Source: Chloroflexota bacterium (GTDB taxonomy: Bacteria > Chloroflexota > Anaerolineae > Promineifilales > Promineifilaceae). From it: DNA of 55,866 nucleotides. Every line of letters begins with the position of its first letter. Position 1 is the stretch's first letter. Shown here piece by piece: positions 1 to 7,259 of this stretch. The notes beneath the pieces were generated by a model that did no database searches, was not told the origin of the DNA, and saw only the letters and a list, made by a program, of their open reading frames with translations. A program made the translations under genes and the position numbers. The stretch is taken from assembly GCA_022616275.1 (NCBI GenBank), contig JAKEFB010000237.1, positions 1 through 55,866 of the forward strand, given 5' to 3'.

Positions 1-101
1 GTGCCGTGTCCGTTTTTGCGACATTTTTAACCTCCACAGAATTGGTTGATTATACAACTATCCACCTTAGCCTGTGGTCCAGTTTCTGGGGTTCAGTATA
101 G

Positions 102-302
102 GGTGCGCCGGATGATCTTCAAAAAGGATACGAAACACAAACGTGGCTCGCGGTAAGCGACGATAGCAGAGCTAAAGTAAGCGGTCGCTATTTCCATCAT
201 CTAACAGAAAGACGCTACAATCCGCAGGCTAGCGACGTCATGCTGCAAGAGAGATTTCTGAGCCTTTGCAGAGACATCACAGGCGTTCCTTTCCCCCAAT
301 AG
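102..302 (+). pseudogene. C-terminal remnant of a short-chain dehydrogenase
   Basis: After an in-frame TAG at 99-101 the frame reads without interruption to TAG at 300-302. It gives peptide blocks such as ETQTWLAVSDD and GRYFHHLTERRYNPQ and ends VPFPQ. This pattern (TQ-WLA-S, then GRYF, then a short helical tail) resembles the C-terminus of classical short-chain dehydrogenases. There is no start codon, NAD-binding motif or catalytic Tyr/Lys, so it is only the last third of a gene. The first 101 bases of the window hold nothing I recognise. It is a different SDR from the intact one that follows. The family assignment rests on recognition by eye. Confidence 0.6.
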
Positions 303-347
303 ATCCGGTCGGAACGAAGTGCCAAGAACGATTGAACTCCGTTGTCA

Positions 348-398
348 CCGAAAGATCAACCCCGGCAAGGTCTTCGACTTGACCCTGCCCCTGGAACA
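348..398. repeat. 51-bp direct repeat, upstream copy
   Basis: Bases 348-398 are identical to 1364-1414, beginning CCGAAAGATC and ending CTGGAACA. Both copies encode the same piece of an alcohol dehydrogenase C-terminus (RKINPGKVFDLTLPLEQ). After the repeat the copies diverge but still align as homologous coding sequence for a few codons. The pair brackets the intact SDR gene. Confidence 0.85.
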
Positions 399-450
399 AG
401 TGACAGAAGCCTATGTGAAGATGAAGAATGGAAAGAAGGAGTTACTATGA
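349..450 (+). pseudogene. C-terminal fragment of a zinc-type alcohol dehydrogenase, copy 1
   Basis: The frame reads RKINPGKVFDLTLPLEQVTE, then a lysine-rich tail ending KKELL. Its TGA at 448-450 overlaps the ATG of the following SDR gene. The KINPGKVFDLTLPL...EAY..M pattern is typical of the last helix and strand of medium-chain zinc-dependent alcohol dehydrogenases. The catalytic and Rossmann domains are absent. The frame is open upstream to about position 262, but that part (303-348) resembles nothing I know. It is a broken gene piece, and it may still provide translational coupling to the SDR. Confidence 0.6.
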
Positions 451-1289
451 CTGATAAAAAAGTTTGGTTTATTACGGGTACCAGCCGTGGTATGGGCATG
501 GACTTTGCCAAGGCCGCCCTGGCCGCCGGCCACGCGGTCGTCGCCACAGGCCGCAACACCAATGCTGTCAGCAAGGCCGTCGGCCAGGCAGAGGAGCTGC
601 TGGCCGTTAAGCTGGACGTCACCAGCCCCGCCGATGCACAGGCGGCGGTACAGGCCGCCATCGCCCGCTTCGGTCGTATTGACGTGCTGGTCAACAACGC
701 GGCCAACTTTTATGGCGGATACTTCGAGGAGCTGACGCCGGAGCAAATTGGGCGGCAACTGGCGACGGGGCTGATCGGCCCGATGAACGTCACCCGCGCC
801 GTCCTACCTGTCATGCGCAAGCAGCGCTCGGGCCACATCATCTCGATCTCGTCGGGCGCGGGCCTGATGGGCTTTGAGTTCAATTCCGCCTACTGTGCAT
901 CGAAGTTCGGCCTGGAGGGCTGGATGGAGTCGCTCGCCCCTGAGGTCGCGCCGTTCGGCATCAGCACGATGATCGTCAACCCCGGGATGTTCCGCACCGA
1001 GCTGCTCACGGAGGCTTCGGCCACCTACGCCGAGCCGTCCATCGCGGACTACGCAGACCGTCATGCGGAGCGGGTGCAGTGGTACGAGGCCCAGAACAGG
1101 CGACAGGCCGGCGACCCAGCCAAGCTCGCGCAGGCGCTCGTCATGATCGCCGGCCAGCAACCCTCGCCGCGCCGCTTCATCGCCGGCGCCGATGCCATCG
1201 CCATCGCCGAGCAGAAGGTGCGGGACCTGCAACAGCAGATCAACGCCTATCGCGACCTGTCGACCTCGATGGCACTGGAGGAGATGTAG
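447..1289 (+). CDS. Short-chain dehydrogenase/reductase (SDR)
   Basis: A 280-residue NAD(P)-dependent oxidoreductase of the classical SDR family; the substrate is not predictable. Visible motifs are the glycine-rich cofactor loop TGTSRGMG (residues 10-17), NNAA (83-86), the catalytic serine region ISS (134-136) and the YxxxK pair Tyr149/Lys153, followed by the NPG turn. ATG 447 is chosen because AAGAAGGAG lies 6-14 bases upstream and the next residues match SDR N-termini; an upstream TTG would add 35 residues that belong to another reading frame. The long C-terminal helix after about residue 205 is typical of the oxidoreductases related to retinol dehydrogenase-like SDRs. The gene lies between two fragments of the same alcohol dehydrogenase gene type and shares frame with the downstream fragment. 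Confidence 0.9.
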   Translation: MTDKKVWFITGTSRGMGMDFAKAALAAGHAVVATGRNTNAVSKAVGQAEELLAVKLDVTSPADAQAAVQAAIARFGRIDVLVNNAANFYGGYFEELTPEQIGRQLATGLIGPMNVTRAVLPVMRKQRSGHIISISSGAGLMGFEFNSAYCASKFGLEGWMESLAPEVAPFGISTMIVNPGMFRTELLTEASATYAEPSIADYADRHAERVQWYEAQNRRQAGDPAKLAQALVMIAGQQPSPRRFIAGADAIAIAEQKVRDLQQQINAYRDLSTSMALEEM

Positions 1290-1478
1290 CCGTGTCCTGC
1301 TGTCGATGAGTGGCCCCGCCCGGTGCGCCGCTTCCTGCCCGAATTGGTCAACCTGATCTGGAGCCGAAAGATCAACCCCGGCAAGGTCTTCGACTTGACC
1401 CTGCCCCTGGAACAGGTGGCAGAGGCCTACCGCGCGATGGATGAACGGCGAGCGATTAAGGTGCTGCTGCGCCCGTGA
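1290..1478 (+). pseudogene. C-terminal fragment of a zinc-type alcohol dehydrogenase, copy 2
   Basis: Directly after the SDR stop codon, and in the same frame, the sequence reads an alcohol dehydrogenase tail: WPRPVRRFLPELVNLIWSRK, then the KINPGKVFDLTLPL block, then EAYRAMDERRAIKVLLRP and TGA at 1476-1478. This is the expected last 60 or so residues of a medium-chain zinc dehydrogenase, better preserved than the upstream copy. No start codon, zinc ligands or GxGxxG motif is present, so it cannot make an enzyme. Its stop lies 11 bases before the next gene. Confidence 0.7.
1364..1414. repeat. 51-bp direct repeat, downstream copy
   Basis: Identical to 348-398. It lies inside the better preserved alcohol dehydrogenase fragment. 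The two copies are about 1 kb apart and flank the SDR gene, an arrangement that could recombine to excise it. Confidence 0.85.
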
Positions 1479-1489
1479 GGTGGGAACCC

Positions 1490-1900
1490 ATGACTGCATG
1501 GACGAGCGATGAACTGGACAAGATCGGAAAAGCAGAAGAACTGCGGATCGCGTCCGTAAGGCGCGATGGTACACTGCGAAAACCGGTGACGATTTGGGTC
1601 GTTCGCGTCGGCGACGACCTCTACGTCCGCTCCTACAGGGGGCGCGGCAGCGCCTGGTTCCGCGCTGTCCAGGCATGCCACGAAGGTCGAATCCTGGCTG
1701 GCGGTGTTGAAAAAGACGTCACCTTTGTGGAGGAAACCGACCCTGGCATCAACGACAAGATTGATGCCGCGTACCGCGCCAAGTATGGCCGTTACCCACA
1801 GTACGTCACCCCTATGGTGGCCCCTGAGGCGCGATCTACGACAATCAAACTGGTGCCGCCCGCAGCAAGCGCTGCGTTCAACAACACCGGAGAAACGTGA
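1490..1900 (+). CDS. DUF2255 family protein
   Basis: A 136-residue soluble protein matching the DUF2255 family by its conserved blocks: ELDKIG near the N-terminus, ELRIAS.RRDG, IWVVRVGDDLYVRSYRGR (about residues 40-57), then GRI.AGGVEKDV and AYRAKYGRY. The fold is probably a PPOX-like split beta-barrel, but no reaction is established for the family. ATG 1490 has GAGGTGGGA just upstream; a GTG at 1475 is possible but overlaps the preceding stop. Such genes often sit beside SDR and alcohol dehydrogenase genes, which fits this neighbourhood and hints at flavin- or nicotinamide-linked chemistry. The 163 bases after it (1901-2063) contain nothing recognisable. Confidence 0.8.
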   Translation: MTAWTSDELDKIGKAEELRIASVRRDGTLRKPVTIWVVRVGDDLYVRSYRGRGSAWFRAVQACHEGRILAGGVEKDVTFVEETDPGINDKIDAAYRAKYGRYPQYVTPMVAPEARSTTIKLVPPAASAAFNNTGET

Positions 1901-2063
1901 TCACCGCACCCCAACAGCCAGCCGTGGCACATTCCTGGACACCCTTACCTACACTAATGACTTACCCGAACCTTAGCTGTTCGGCCGCTCTGGCCGTGAT
2001 CTGTCTCCGGCACGAACCACGCGCTAAAACCTCCAGGTGCTCTCTCTGTGTTCGGAGTAAGGC

Positions 2064-3554
2064 TCAGGCATGCAGCCGCCCGGCCGCTTCGCGGAGCAGC
2101 TCCCAGGCGCGGGCTACGGTCGCTTCGTTGGTGCGCACGTTGTTGATCGCCAGGCGGATGGTGTACCGGCCGTGCAGCCGCGTTCCTGAAAGGTAAATCT
2201 CCCCGGTGGCGTTGGCCGCCTCGATCAGGGCTTCGTTCAACCGGTCCAGGTAAGCTTCCAACCCGGCCGCTTCCTCAGGGCCGGCCTGGGTTAGACGGGC
2301 GGCCACGTCGCCGGGGCAGGCCCGGAAGCAGACGGTGCTCAACGGCGTTGGGGCCAGCCGCTCAAAGTCGGGGTCGGCGTCCACCCAGTTGGCCAGCAGT
2401 TGCCCCAGGCGCAGGTGTTCGCGCAGGCGGGCGGCCAGCCCCTCGTGGCCAAAGGCGCGGATGACCCACCACAGCTTCAGTGCCCGGAAGCGCCGGCCGA
2501 GTTGCACTCCCCAGTCCATGTAATTGGTCACTTCTTCACTCGTCTGCAGGTAATCCGGCACCAGGCTGAAGGTCCGCCGCAGCAGGTGCGGGTCGCGCAC
2601 GTAAAAGGCGCTGCAATCCACTGGTAGAAAGAGCCACTTGTGGGGGTTGACCACCAACGAGTCAGCCTGCTCCACGCCGGCCAGGATGTGGCGCATCTCC
2701 GGCGCGACGGCCGCCATGCCCCCATAGGCCCCGTCCACGTGCAGCCACAGATCATGCTTTTGGCAAATGGCGGCAATCTCCGGCACAGGGTCAATACTCG
2801 TCGTCGCCGTCGTGCCCACCGTGGCCACCACGGCAAACGGCCGCCAGCCGGCGGCCAGGTCTTCCTCAATGGCCCGGGCCAGGGCGGTCACGTCCATACG
2901 GAACTCCTGGTCTACCGGGACAGCCCGCACGCCCTGCCGGCCGATGCCGACGACAATCGCCCCTTTTTCCACCGAAGAGTGGGTCTCTGCGGAAATATAG
3001 AGGCGCAGGCGGGGCAGTTCGCTCCGGCCGGCCATGCCCTGGTTGCGAATGTCCAGTCCCAGCCGTTCGCGGGCCACGGCCAGGGCCAACGGGCTGGACA
3101 TGGAAGCGCCGTCGGTAATCACGCCGTGAAAGCCGGCCGGCAGCCCCAGCATCTGGCGCAGCCAGTCCAGCGTCACGTTCTCCAGCTCGGTGGCCGCCGG
3201 AGAGGTCCGCCAGAGCATGGCGTTGACGTTCAGCCCGGCCGATAACCACTCACCCAGGATGCCCGGGACCGAGGCCGAGCTGCTGAAATAAGCCAGGAAA
3301 CCAGGCTGGTTCCAGTGAGTGAGGCCGGGCAGGATGACGTTTTCAAAATCGGCCAGGATCGTCTCCAGAGATTCCGGCCGCTCTGGGGGTGCGATGGGCA
3401 GTTGGGCAGTGACTTCGCCCGGCCGGCTAGGCGACAACACTGGGTATTGCTCCGGGTGCTCCAGGTATTCGGCCACCCACTCGACTATCTGGTGGCCGTA
3501 GCGCCGGAACTCATCCGGGCTGAGATCTCCCAGGGCAGGGACGTTGTGCTCCAT
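2064..3554 (-). CDS. Pyridoxal-phosphate-dependent (aromatic) amino-acid decarboxylase, group II
   Basis: A 496-residue cytoplasmic PLP enzyme of the group II decarboxylase family (DOPA, tyrosine, tryptophan or histidine decarboxylase type). The PLP-stacking histidine is His192 (ETHSS), the aspartate that contacts the pyridine nitrogen is Asp274 (HVDGAYGG) and the Schiff-base lysine is Lys306 (NPHKW). These positions and the length are close to those of animal DOPA decarboxylase. The early motif HWNQPGFLAYF (80-90) is characteristic of the aromatic branch. ATG 3554 is preceded by AGGAGG at a spacing of 8. It stands alone on the minus strand and its upstream region carries the tandem hairpin repeat. 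The exact substrate is unknown. Confidence 0.9.
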   Translation of the reverse strand: MEHNVPALGDLSPDEFRRYGHQIVEWVAEYLEHPEQYPVLSPSRPGEVTAQLPIAPPERPESLETILADFENVILPGLTHWNQPGFLAYFSSSASVPGILGEWLSAGLNVNAMLWRTSPAATELENVTLDWLRQMLGLPAGFHGVITDGASMSSPLALAVARERLGLDIRNQGMAGRSELPRLRLYISAETHSSVEKGAIVVGIGRQGVRAVPVDQEFRMDVTALARAIEEDLAAGWRPFAVVATVGTTATTSIDPVPEIAAICQKHDLWLHVDGAYGGMAAVAPEMRHILAGVEQADSLVVNPHKWLFLPVDCSAFYVRDPHLLRRTFSLVPDYLQTSEEVTNYMDWGVQLGRRFRALKLWWVIRAFGHEGLAARLREHLRLGQLLANWVDADPDFERLAPTPLSTVCFRACPGDVAARLTQAGPEEAAGLEAYLDRLNEALIEAANATGEIYLSGTRLHGRYTIRLAINNVRTNEATVARAWELLREAAGRLHA

Positions 3555-3570
3555 ACCATAGCCTCCTGTG

Positions 3571-3698
3571 CCACACGTTTATGTAAAGCGGGCTGTTAGC
3601 CTGCGCCAAAGCTCACAGACTCGACAGTCTGTGCCCACGCGTTTATGTAAAGCAGGTTGTTAGCCTGCGCCGAAGGCCACAGACTTGACAGTCTGTGT
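3571..3698. repeat. Two tandem 64-bp repeats, each with a perfect hairpin
   Basis: Copies 3571-3634 and 3635-3698 share most of their bases (ATGTAAAGC..G.TGTTAGCCTGCGCC and so on). Each ends with an inverted repeat of 8-bp arms, CACAGACT and AGTCTGTG, around a 4-nt loop (3614-3633 and 3678-3697). It lies between the decarboxylase start and the clpC terminator, so it separates two minus-strand units. The form is that of a dispersed non-coding repeat. Confidence 0.8.
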
Positions 3699-3708
3699 TA
3701 CAGAGTAC

Positions 3709-3742
3709 AAAAAAGCCCTCCTCAAGGTTGAGAAGGGCTTTT
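3709..3742 (-). terminator. Rho-independent terminator of clpC
   Basis: On the minus strand, arms AAAAGCCCTTCTCAA and TTGAGGAGGGCTTTT pair with a two-base loop and are followed by a T-rich tail. It starts about 25 bases beyond the clpC stop codon. Confidence 0.8.
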
Positions 3743-3766
3743 AGGGTTATCAGGTTTACGCCGCCA

Positions 3767-6235
3767 TTAACCGACAGCCAGTTCTTCCACTTGCGGCACG
3801 GCCGGCATCTCATCCTGGCGAGTGAACACCAGGCCTTCGTCGTTGGCGTCAATGAGCACCAGGTCGCCGGGGGCGAACCGACCCTGGAGCATCTGGACCG
3901 ACAGCGGACTTTCCACGTAGCGCTGCAGCGCCCGCTTCAACGGCCGGGCGCCGAAGTCATTGTCAAAACCCTGGTCGGCCAGCCACTCCCGCGCCGCCTG
4001 GGTCAACTCAATCGTCAGGTTGTGCTCTGACAGGCGTTCCCGCACTTCCTTCATCTGCAGGTCCACAATTCGGAGCACATCCTCTCGCTTTAGCGGCTCG
4101 AAGATAATGATCTCGTCAATGCGGTTCAGGAACTCCGGCCGGAAGGTGTTCTTCAGCGCTTCTTCAATCCGTTTGTGGTCGGCTTCCACTTCGGGATCGC
4201 CCATGCCGGCAAAGCCCAGCGCCCCGGAACGCCGCACAAAGGAAGTGCCCACGTTGCTGGTCATGACGATAACGGTGTTGCGGAAGCTCACCGTCCGGCC
4301 CTGGCCATCGGTCAGGCGGCCGTCGTCCAGCAGTTGCAGCAGGGCATTCCACACGTCCGGGTGGGCCTTTTCAATTTCGTCAAACAAGACCAGGCTGTAC
4401 GGCCGGCGGCGGACCTGCTCCGTCAACTGGCCGCCCTGTTCGTAGCCAATGTAGCCGGGCGGTGCGCCAAAGAGGCGGCTGACCGTGTGTTGTTCCCGGT
4501 ATTCGCTCATGTCAATGCGAATCAGGGCGTCTTCGTCGTCAAACAAAAATTCGGCCAGGGCTTTGGCCAGCTCGGTCTTGCCCACGCCGGAGCTACCCAG
4601 GAAGATAAAAGAGCCAATCGGCCGGCGCGGGTCGCTGAGCCCGGACCGGCTACGGCGGATGGCGTCGGCCAGCGCCGCCACGGCCCGCTCCTGGCCGACA
4701 ATGCGCTGGTGTAGCCGCTCTTCCATGTGCAGTAACTTCTCGGCTTCGGTTTGCATCAACTGGTTGACCGGGATACCGGTCCAGGAAGCAACCACATCGG
4801 CAATGTCGTGCTCGTCCACCACCTCATCCAGCCGGTTTTCCGACTGCCAGGCGTTGCGCTTCTCTTCAAACTCGGTCTCCAGGCGCAGGCGGTCGGCCCG
4901 CTTGGTAGCCGCTCGCTCGTAGTCGCGAACAGTGTGGGCCTCCTCCTCTTCCATCTTCAGCCGGTCAATTTCCCTCTTCAACTGTTTCAGGTCCGGCGGC
5001 AGCGTGTGCAGGGCGACCCGCAGCTTGGCCGCCGCCTCGTCAATCAGGTCAATGGCCTTGTCCGGCAGTTGCCGGTCGTTGACGTAGCGATCAGACAACT
5101 TGGCCGCCGCCACCAGGGCCTCGTCCGAATACTTCACCTGGTGGTGGCCTTCGTAGCGGTCGCGTAGCCCTTGCAGCATTTCAATCGTCTCTTCCACCGA
5201 CGGCTCGTCCACAAAGACCGGGGCAAAACGGCGCTCCAGGGCGCTGTCCCGCTCAATGTACTGGCGGTATTCGTCCATCGTCGTCGCCCCCACGCACTGC
5301 AACTCCCCCCGGGCCAGAGCCGGCTTCATCATGTTGCTGGCGTCCATCGCCCCCTGGGCCGCGCCCGCGCCGACTACCGTGTGCAGCTCGTCAATAAAGA
5401 GGATGATCTCACCCTGGGCGCGCTGGATTTCCTCCATCGCCGCCTTCAGCCGCTCTTCAAACTCGCCCCGGAAGCGGCTACCGGCAATCATCGCCCCCAG
5501 GTCCAGGGCAACCACACGCTTGTTGAGCAAATTCTCCGGTACGTCGTTGTCGTTAATCTTCTGGGCCAGGCCCTCGACGATGGCCGTCTTGCCCACGCCG
5601 GCCTCGCCAATCAGCACGGGGTTGTTCTTGGTCCGGCGGCTGAGCACCTGGATGACCCGCAAAATTTCCTTGTCCCGGCCGATGACCGGGTCCAGCTTAT
5701 TCTCGCGCGCCAGTTGGGTCAGGTCACGGCTGTAACGTTCCAGCGTCCGGTAGCGGCTCTCGGCTCGCTGGTCGGTCACCCGCTGGCCACCCCGCAGGTT
5801 CTTGATGCCTTCCAGGACCCGTTCTCGCGTCACGCCAAACTCCTGCAAAATGCGGGCCGACGGCGTATTGCGCTCGCTCAGGATGGCCAGGAAGATGTGC
5901 TCGGTCGAGATAAATTCGTCCTTGAGCCGGTTGGCCTCGCCCTGGGCCAGCTCCAGGACGGTGCGAATGCGGGGCGTGTAAAAGATTTGTCCCACGCCGC
6001 CGCCGTAGACGGCCACTTTCGGGCTGGCCCGCAGCTCGCCGTCCACCCGGGACTGCATAGCGGCCACGTCCACGCTCAGTTGATCCAGAATTTGGGGGAT
6101 GGCGCCGTCATTTTGTTCTAACAAGGCCAGCAGCAAGTGTTCGGTGTCCACCTGGGTGTGGCCATAACGGTTGACAATCTCGTAAGCGCGAGCGGCCGCA
6201 TCCTGGGCCCGCTCGGTAAATCTATCAAATCGCAT
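3767..6235 (-). CDS. clpC: ATP-dependent Clp protease ATP-binding subunit ClpC
   Basis: An 822-residue Hsp100 unfoldase that feeds proteins to ClpP in the cytoplasm. Order of parts: a double N-terminal Clp repeat (about 1-145), AAA+ module 1 with Walker A GEAGVGKT (210-217) and Walker B ILFIDE (278-283), a short middle domain with a UVR-like helix (about 420-470), AAA+ module 2 with Walker A GSSGVGKT (547-554) and Walker B LVLFDE (615-620), and a D2-small domain. The short middle domain and total length favour ClpC over ClpB, whose coiled coil is much longer. AAGGA precedes ATG 6235. No ctsR, mcsA or mcsB is adjacent, unlike the Firmicute operon. A 13-base palindrome 65 bases upstream might be an operator. 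A clear terminator follows. Confidence 0.93.
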   Translation of the reverse strand: MRFDRFTERAQDAAARAYEIVNRYGHTQVDTEHLLLALLEQNDGAIPQILDQLSVDVAAMQSRVDGELRASPKVAVYGGGVGQIFYTPRIRTVLELAQGEANRLKDEFISTEHIFLAILSERNTPSARILQEFGVTRERVLEGIKNLRGGQRVTDQRAESRYRTLERYSRDLTQLARENKLDPVIGRDKEILRVIQVLSRRTKNNPVLIGEAGVGKTAIVEGLAQKINDNDVPENLLNKRVVALDLGAMIAGSRFRGEFEERLKAAMEEIQRAQGEIILFIDELHTVVGAGAAQGAMDASNMMKPALARGELQCVGATTMDEYRQYIERDSALERRFAPVFVDEPSVEETIEMLQGLRDRYEGHHQVKYSDEALVAAAKLSDRYVNDRQLPDKAIDLIDEAAAKLRVALHTLPPDLKQLKREIDRLKMEEEEAHTVRDYERAATKRADRLRLETEFEEKRNAWQSENRLDEVVDEHDIADVVASWTGIPVNQLMQTEAEKLLHMEERLHQRIVGQERAVAALADAIRRSRSGLSDPRRPIGSFIFLGSSGVGKTELAKALAEFLFDDEDALIRIDMSEYREQHTVSRLFGAPPGYIGYEQGGQLTEQVRRRPYSLVLFDEIEKAHPDVWNALLQLLDDGRLTDGQGRTVSFRNTVIVMTSNVGTSFVRRSGALGFAGMGDPEVEADHKRIEEALKNTFRPEFLNRIDEIIIFEPLKREDVLRIVDLQMKEVRERLSEHNLTIELTQAAREWLADQGFDNDFGARPLKRALQRYVESPLSVQMLQGRFAPGDLVLIDANDEGLVFTRQDEMPAVPQVEELAVG

Positions 6236-6299
6236 GTTCTTGTATCCTTACTATGCGGCAATCTGGGTTAGAACGACAATAGTGAAAGTATAACGAGAT

Positions 6300-6312
6300 G
6301 TAACCAGGTTAC
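6300..6312. promoter_or_regulatory. Palindrome upstream of clpC, possible operator
   Basis: GTAACC-A-GGTTAC is a perfect 6-bp dyad about 65 bases upstream of the clpC ATG, within the AT-rich stretch where its promoter should lie. It does not match CIRCE or the CtsR heptamer. A role as operator is inference from position and symmetry. Confidence 0.35.
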
Positions 6313-6320
6313 TATAAGAT

Positions 6321-6373
6321 GGAGATTAGAGATTGGAGATTGCCAATCTCTAATCTCCAATCTCCAATCTCTT
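6321..6373. repeat. Heptamer-repeat hairpin (GAGATTG type)
   Basis: Seven-base units (GGAGATT/AGAGATT/GGAGATT, then CAATCTC/TAATCTC/CAATCTC) are arranged head to head. Arm 6321-6335 is the exact complement of 6344-6358. The array begins three bases beyond the stop codon of the PPOX-fold gene (minus strand) and could act as its terminator or mRNA 3' end. Confidence 0.8.
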
Positions 6374-6375
6374 CT

Positions 6376-6795
6376 TCATAAGACCCGCGTCCCCTCCTCA
6401 TCATATCCATCGCCCCAGGCCAGGATTTTGCGGGGGGTAATCTCAATCAGCCGCCAGTCGGCCGTGTCGTCGTAGCGAAAATCCCACTCGTACTTGTGGA
6501 AGAAATATTCGGCCAGGTTGTTGGTCGTGTTCCGGTCGGCCGCATGGGCCTCGCCTTCAATGACGATGACGCTGGTCGTATCGGGCAGCGCCAGGGCCAC
6601 CTGCTGGTTGGCGCGCAGATTGGTGAACTTTTGCGTTTCGGTCCCCGTGGCCAGGTAAACCTTGCCGTCCAACCAGACGTACCACACCGGGGCCAGGTGC
6701 GGCCGGCCGTCGGCGCGCACCGTCGCCAGCCAGATAGTGGCCTCACGTCCCAGGCGGGCCTCAATCGCCCGCCAGCGCGCCGGATTGCGTCTCAT
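6376..6795 (-). CDS. PPOX-class flavin/F420-binding family protein
   Basis: A 139-residue single-domain protein of the pyridoxamine-5'-phosphate-oxidase-like split-barrel superfamily. Supporting blocks are the LATVRADGRPHLAPVWYVW strand pair (about residues 23-41), which is the usual cofactor-binding start of the fold, then KVYLATG, NLRANQQVALAL and VIVIEGEAH, in the expected order. Members bind FMN or coenzyme F420 and reduce varied substrates; the cofactor cannot be told from the sequence alone. It starts at ATG 6795. Its 3' end abuts a heptamer hairpin, and clpC begins 140 bases downstream on the same strand. Confidence 0.8.
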   Translation of the reverse strand: MRRNPARWRAIEARLGREATIWLATVRADGRPHLAPVWYVWLDGKVYLATGTETQKFTNLRANQQVALALPDTTSVIVIEGEAHAADRNTTNNLAEYFFHKYEWDFRYDDTADWRLIEITPRKILAWGDGYDEEGTRVL

Positions 6796-7259
6796 GAAAA
6801 TGGGATTATATCTGCTTCCCTGATCGTCGGGTAATGATCTTGTGCGGATAATGATTTATCATACTTTGATACCAATAGTCATGCCGGCCTTCTGAAAGTT
6901 GCTTTGTCTCTGCTATAATGAACCTGTATGATGTACTAGAGAAACAGCTTGAAAGCTGAAATCATACGCTCGTAACCCTATTCTGCTTTACTTACCAGGA
7001 ACAAAGGGTGAAGGATGAACTGATCAATATCTTATTGCGAAAGGCTGCGCGAGTATAAATTGAAACATGATAATTGATCTTAAAGTCCTGAGCATAGCCA
7101 GTGCGGGGAAATCTCTCTAATGACAGATGTATTTTAGGGGGCACCCACGATTAATTAGTGGCGTATATGATATAACTGCGGTACCCAATTTTTCTAAAAT
7201 CAAATCTATTGCTTTTCCCTGCTAATGGGTTGTATTTGGGGGTATTTAGGAGGTTCAAA
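6796..7259. other. AT-rich intergenic region without an intact gene
   Basis: These 464 bases are clearly richer in A+T than the flanking genes. A TATAAT hexamer lies at 6914-6919, but no convincing -35 element accompanies it. From ATG 6918 a frame reads MNLYDVLEKQLES, meets TGA at 6957-6959, and continues in the same frame to KDELINILLRKAARV and TAA at 7056-7058, which looks like a short decayed gene. CAGCTT-GA-AAGCTG at 6945-6958 is a small dyad. No RNA gene was recognised. AGGAGG at 7248-7253 serves the next gene. Confidence 0.5.

Noticed and set aside
342-446. Longer start (TTG 342) for the SDR
   Set aside because: The extra 35 residues lie out of frame over the alcohol dehydrogenase fragment; ATG 447 has a good Shine-Dalgarno.
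5171-6121. Plus-strand open frame opposite clpC
   Set aside because: Antisense shadow of the ClpC N-terminal and first AAA+ regions; composition is His/Gln/Val-rich without motifs.
3767-6235. Identification as ClpB
   Set aside because: The middle domain is short and UVR-like; ClpB would need a coiled coil of more than 100 residues and about 860 residues in all.
6914-6919. TATAAT as a definite promoter for the TPR gene
   Set aside because: No -35 at the proper distance and more than 330 bases from the start codon, so it is kept only as a note.
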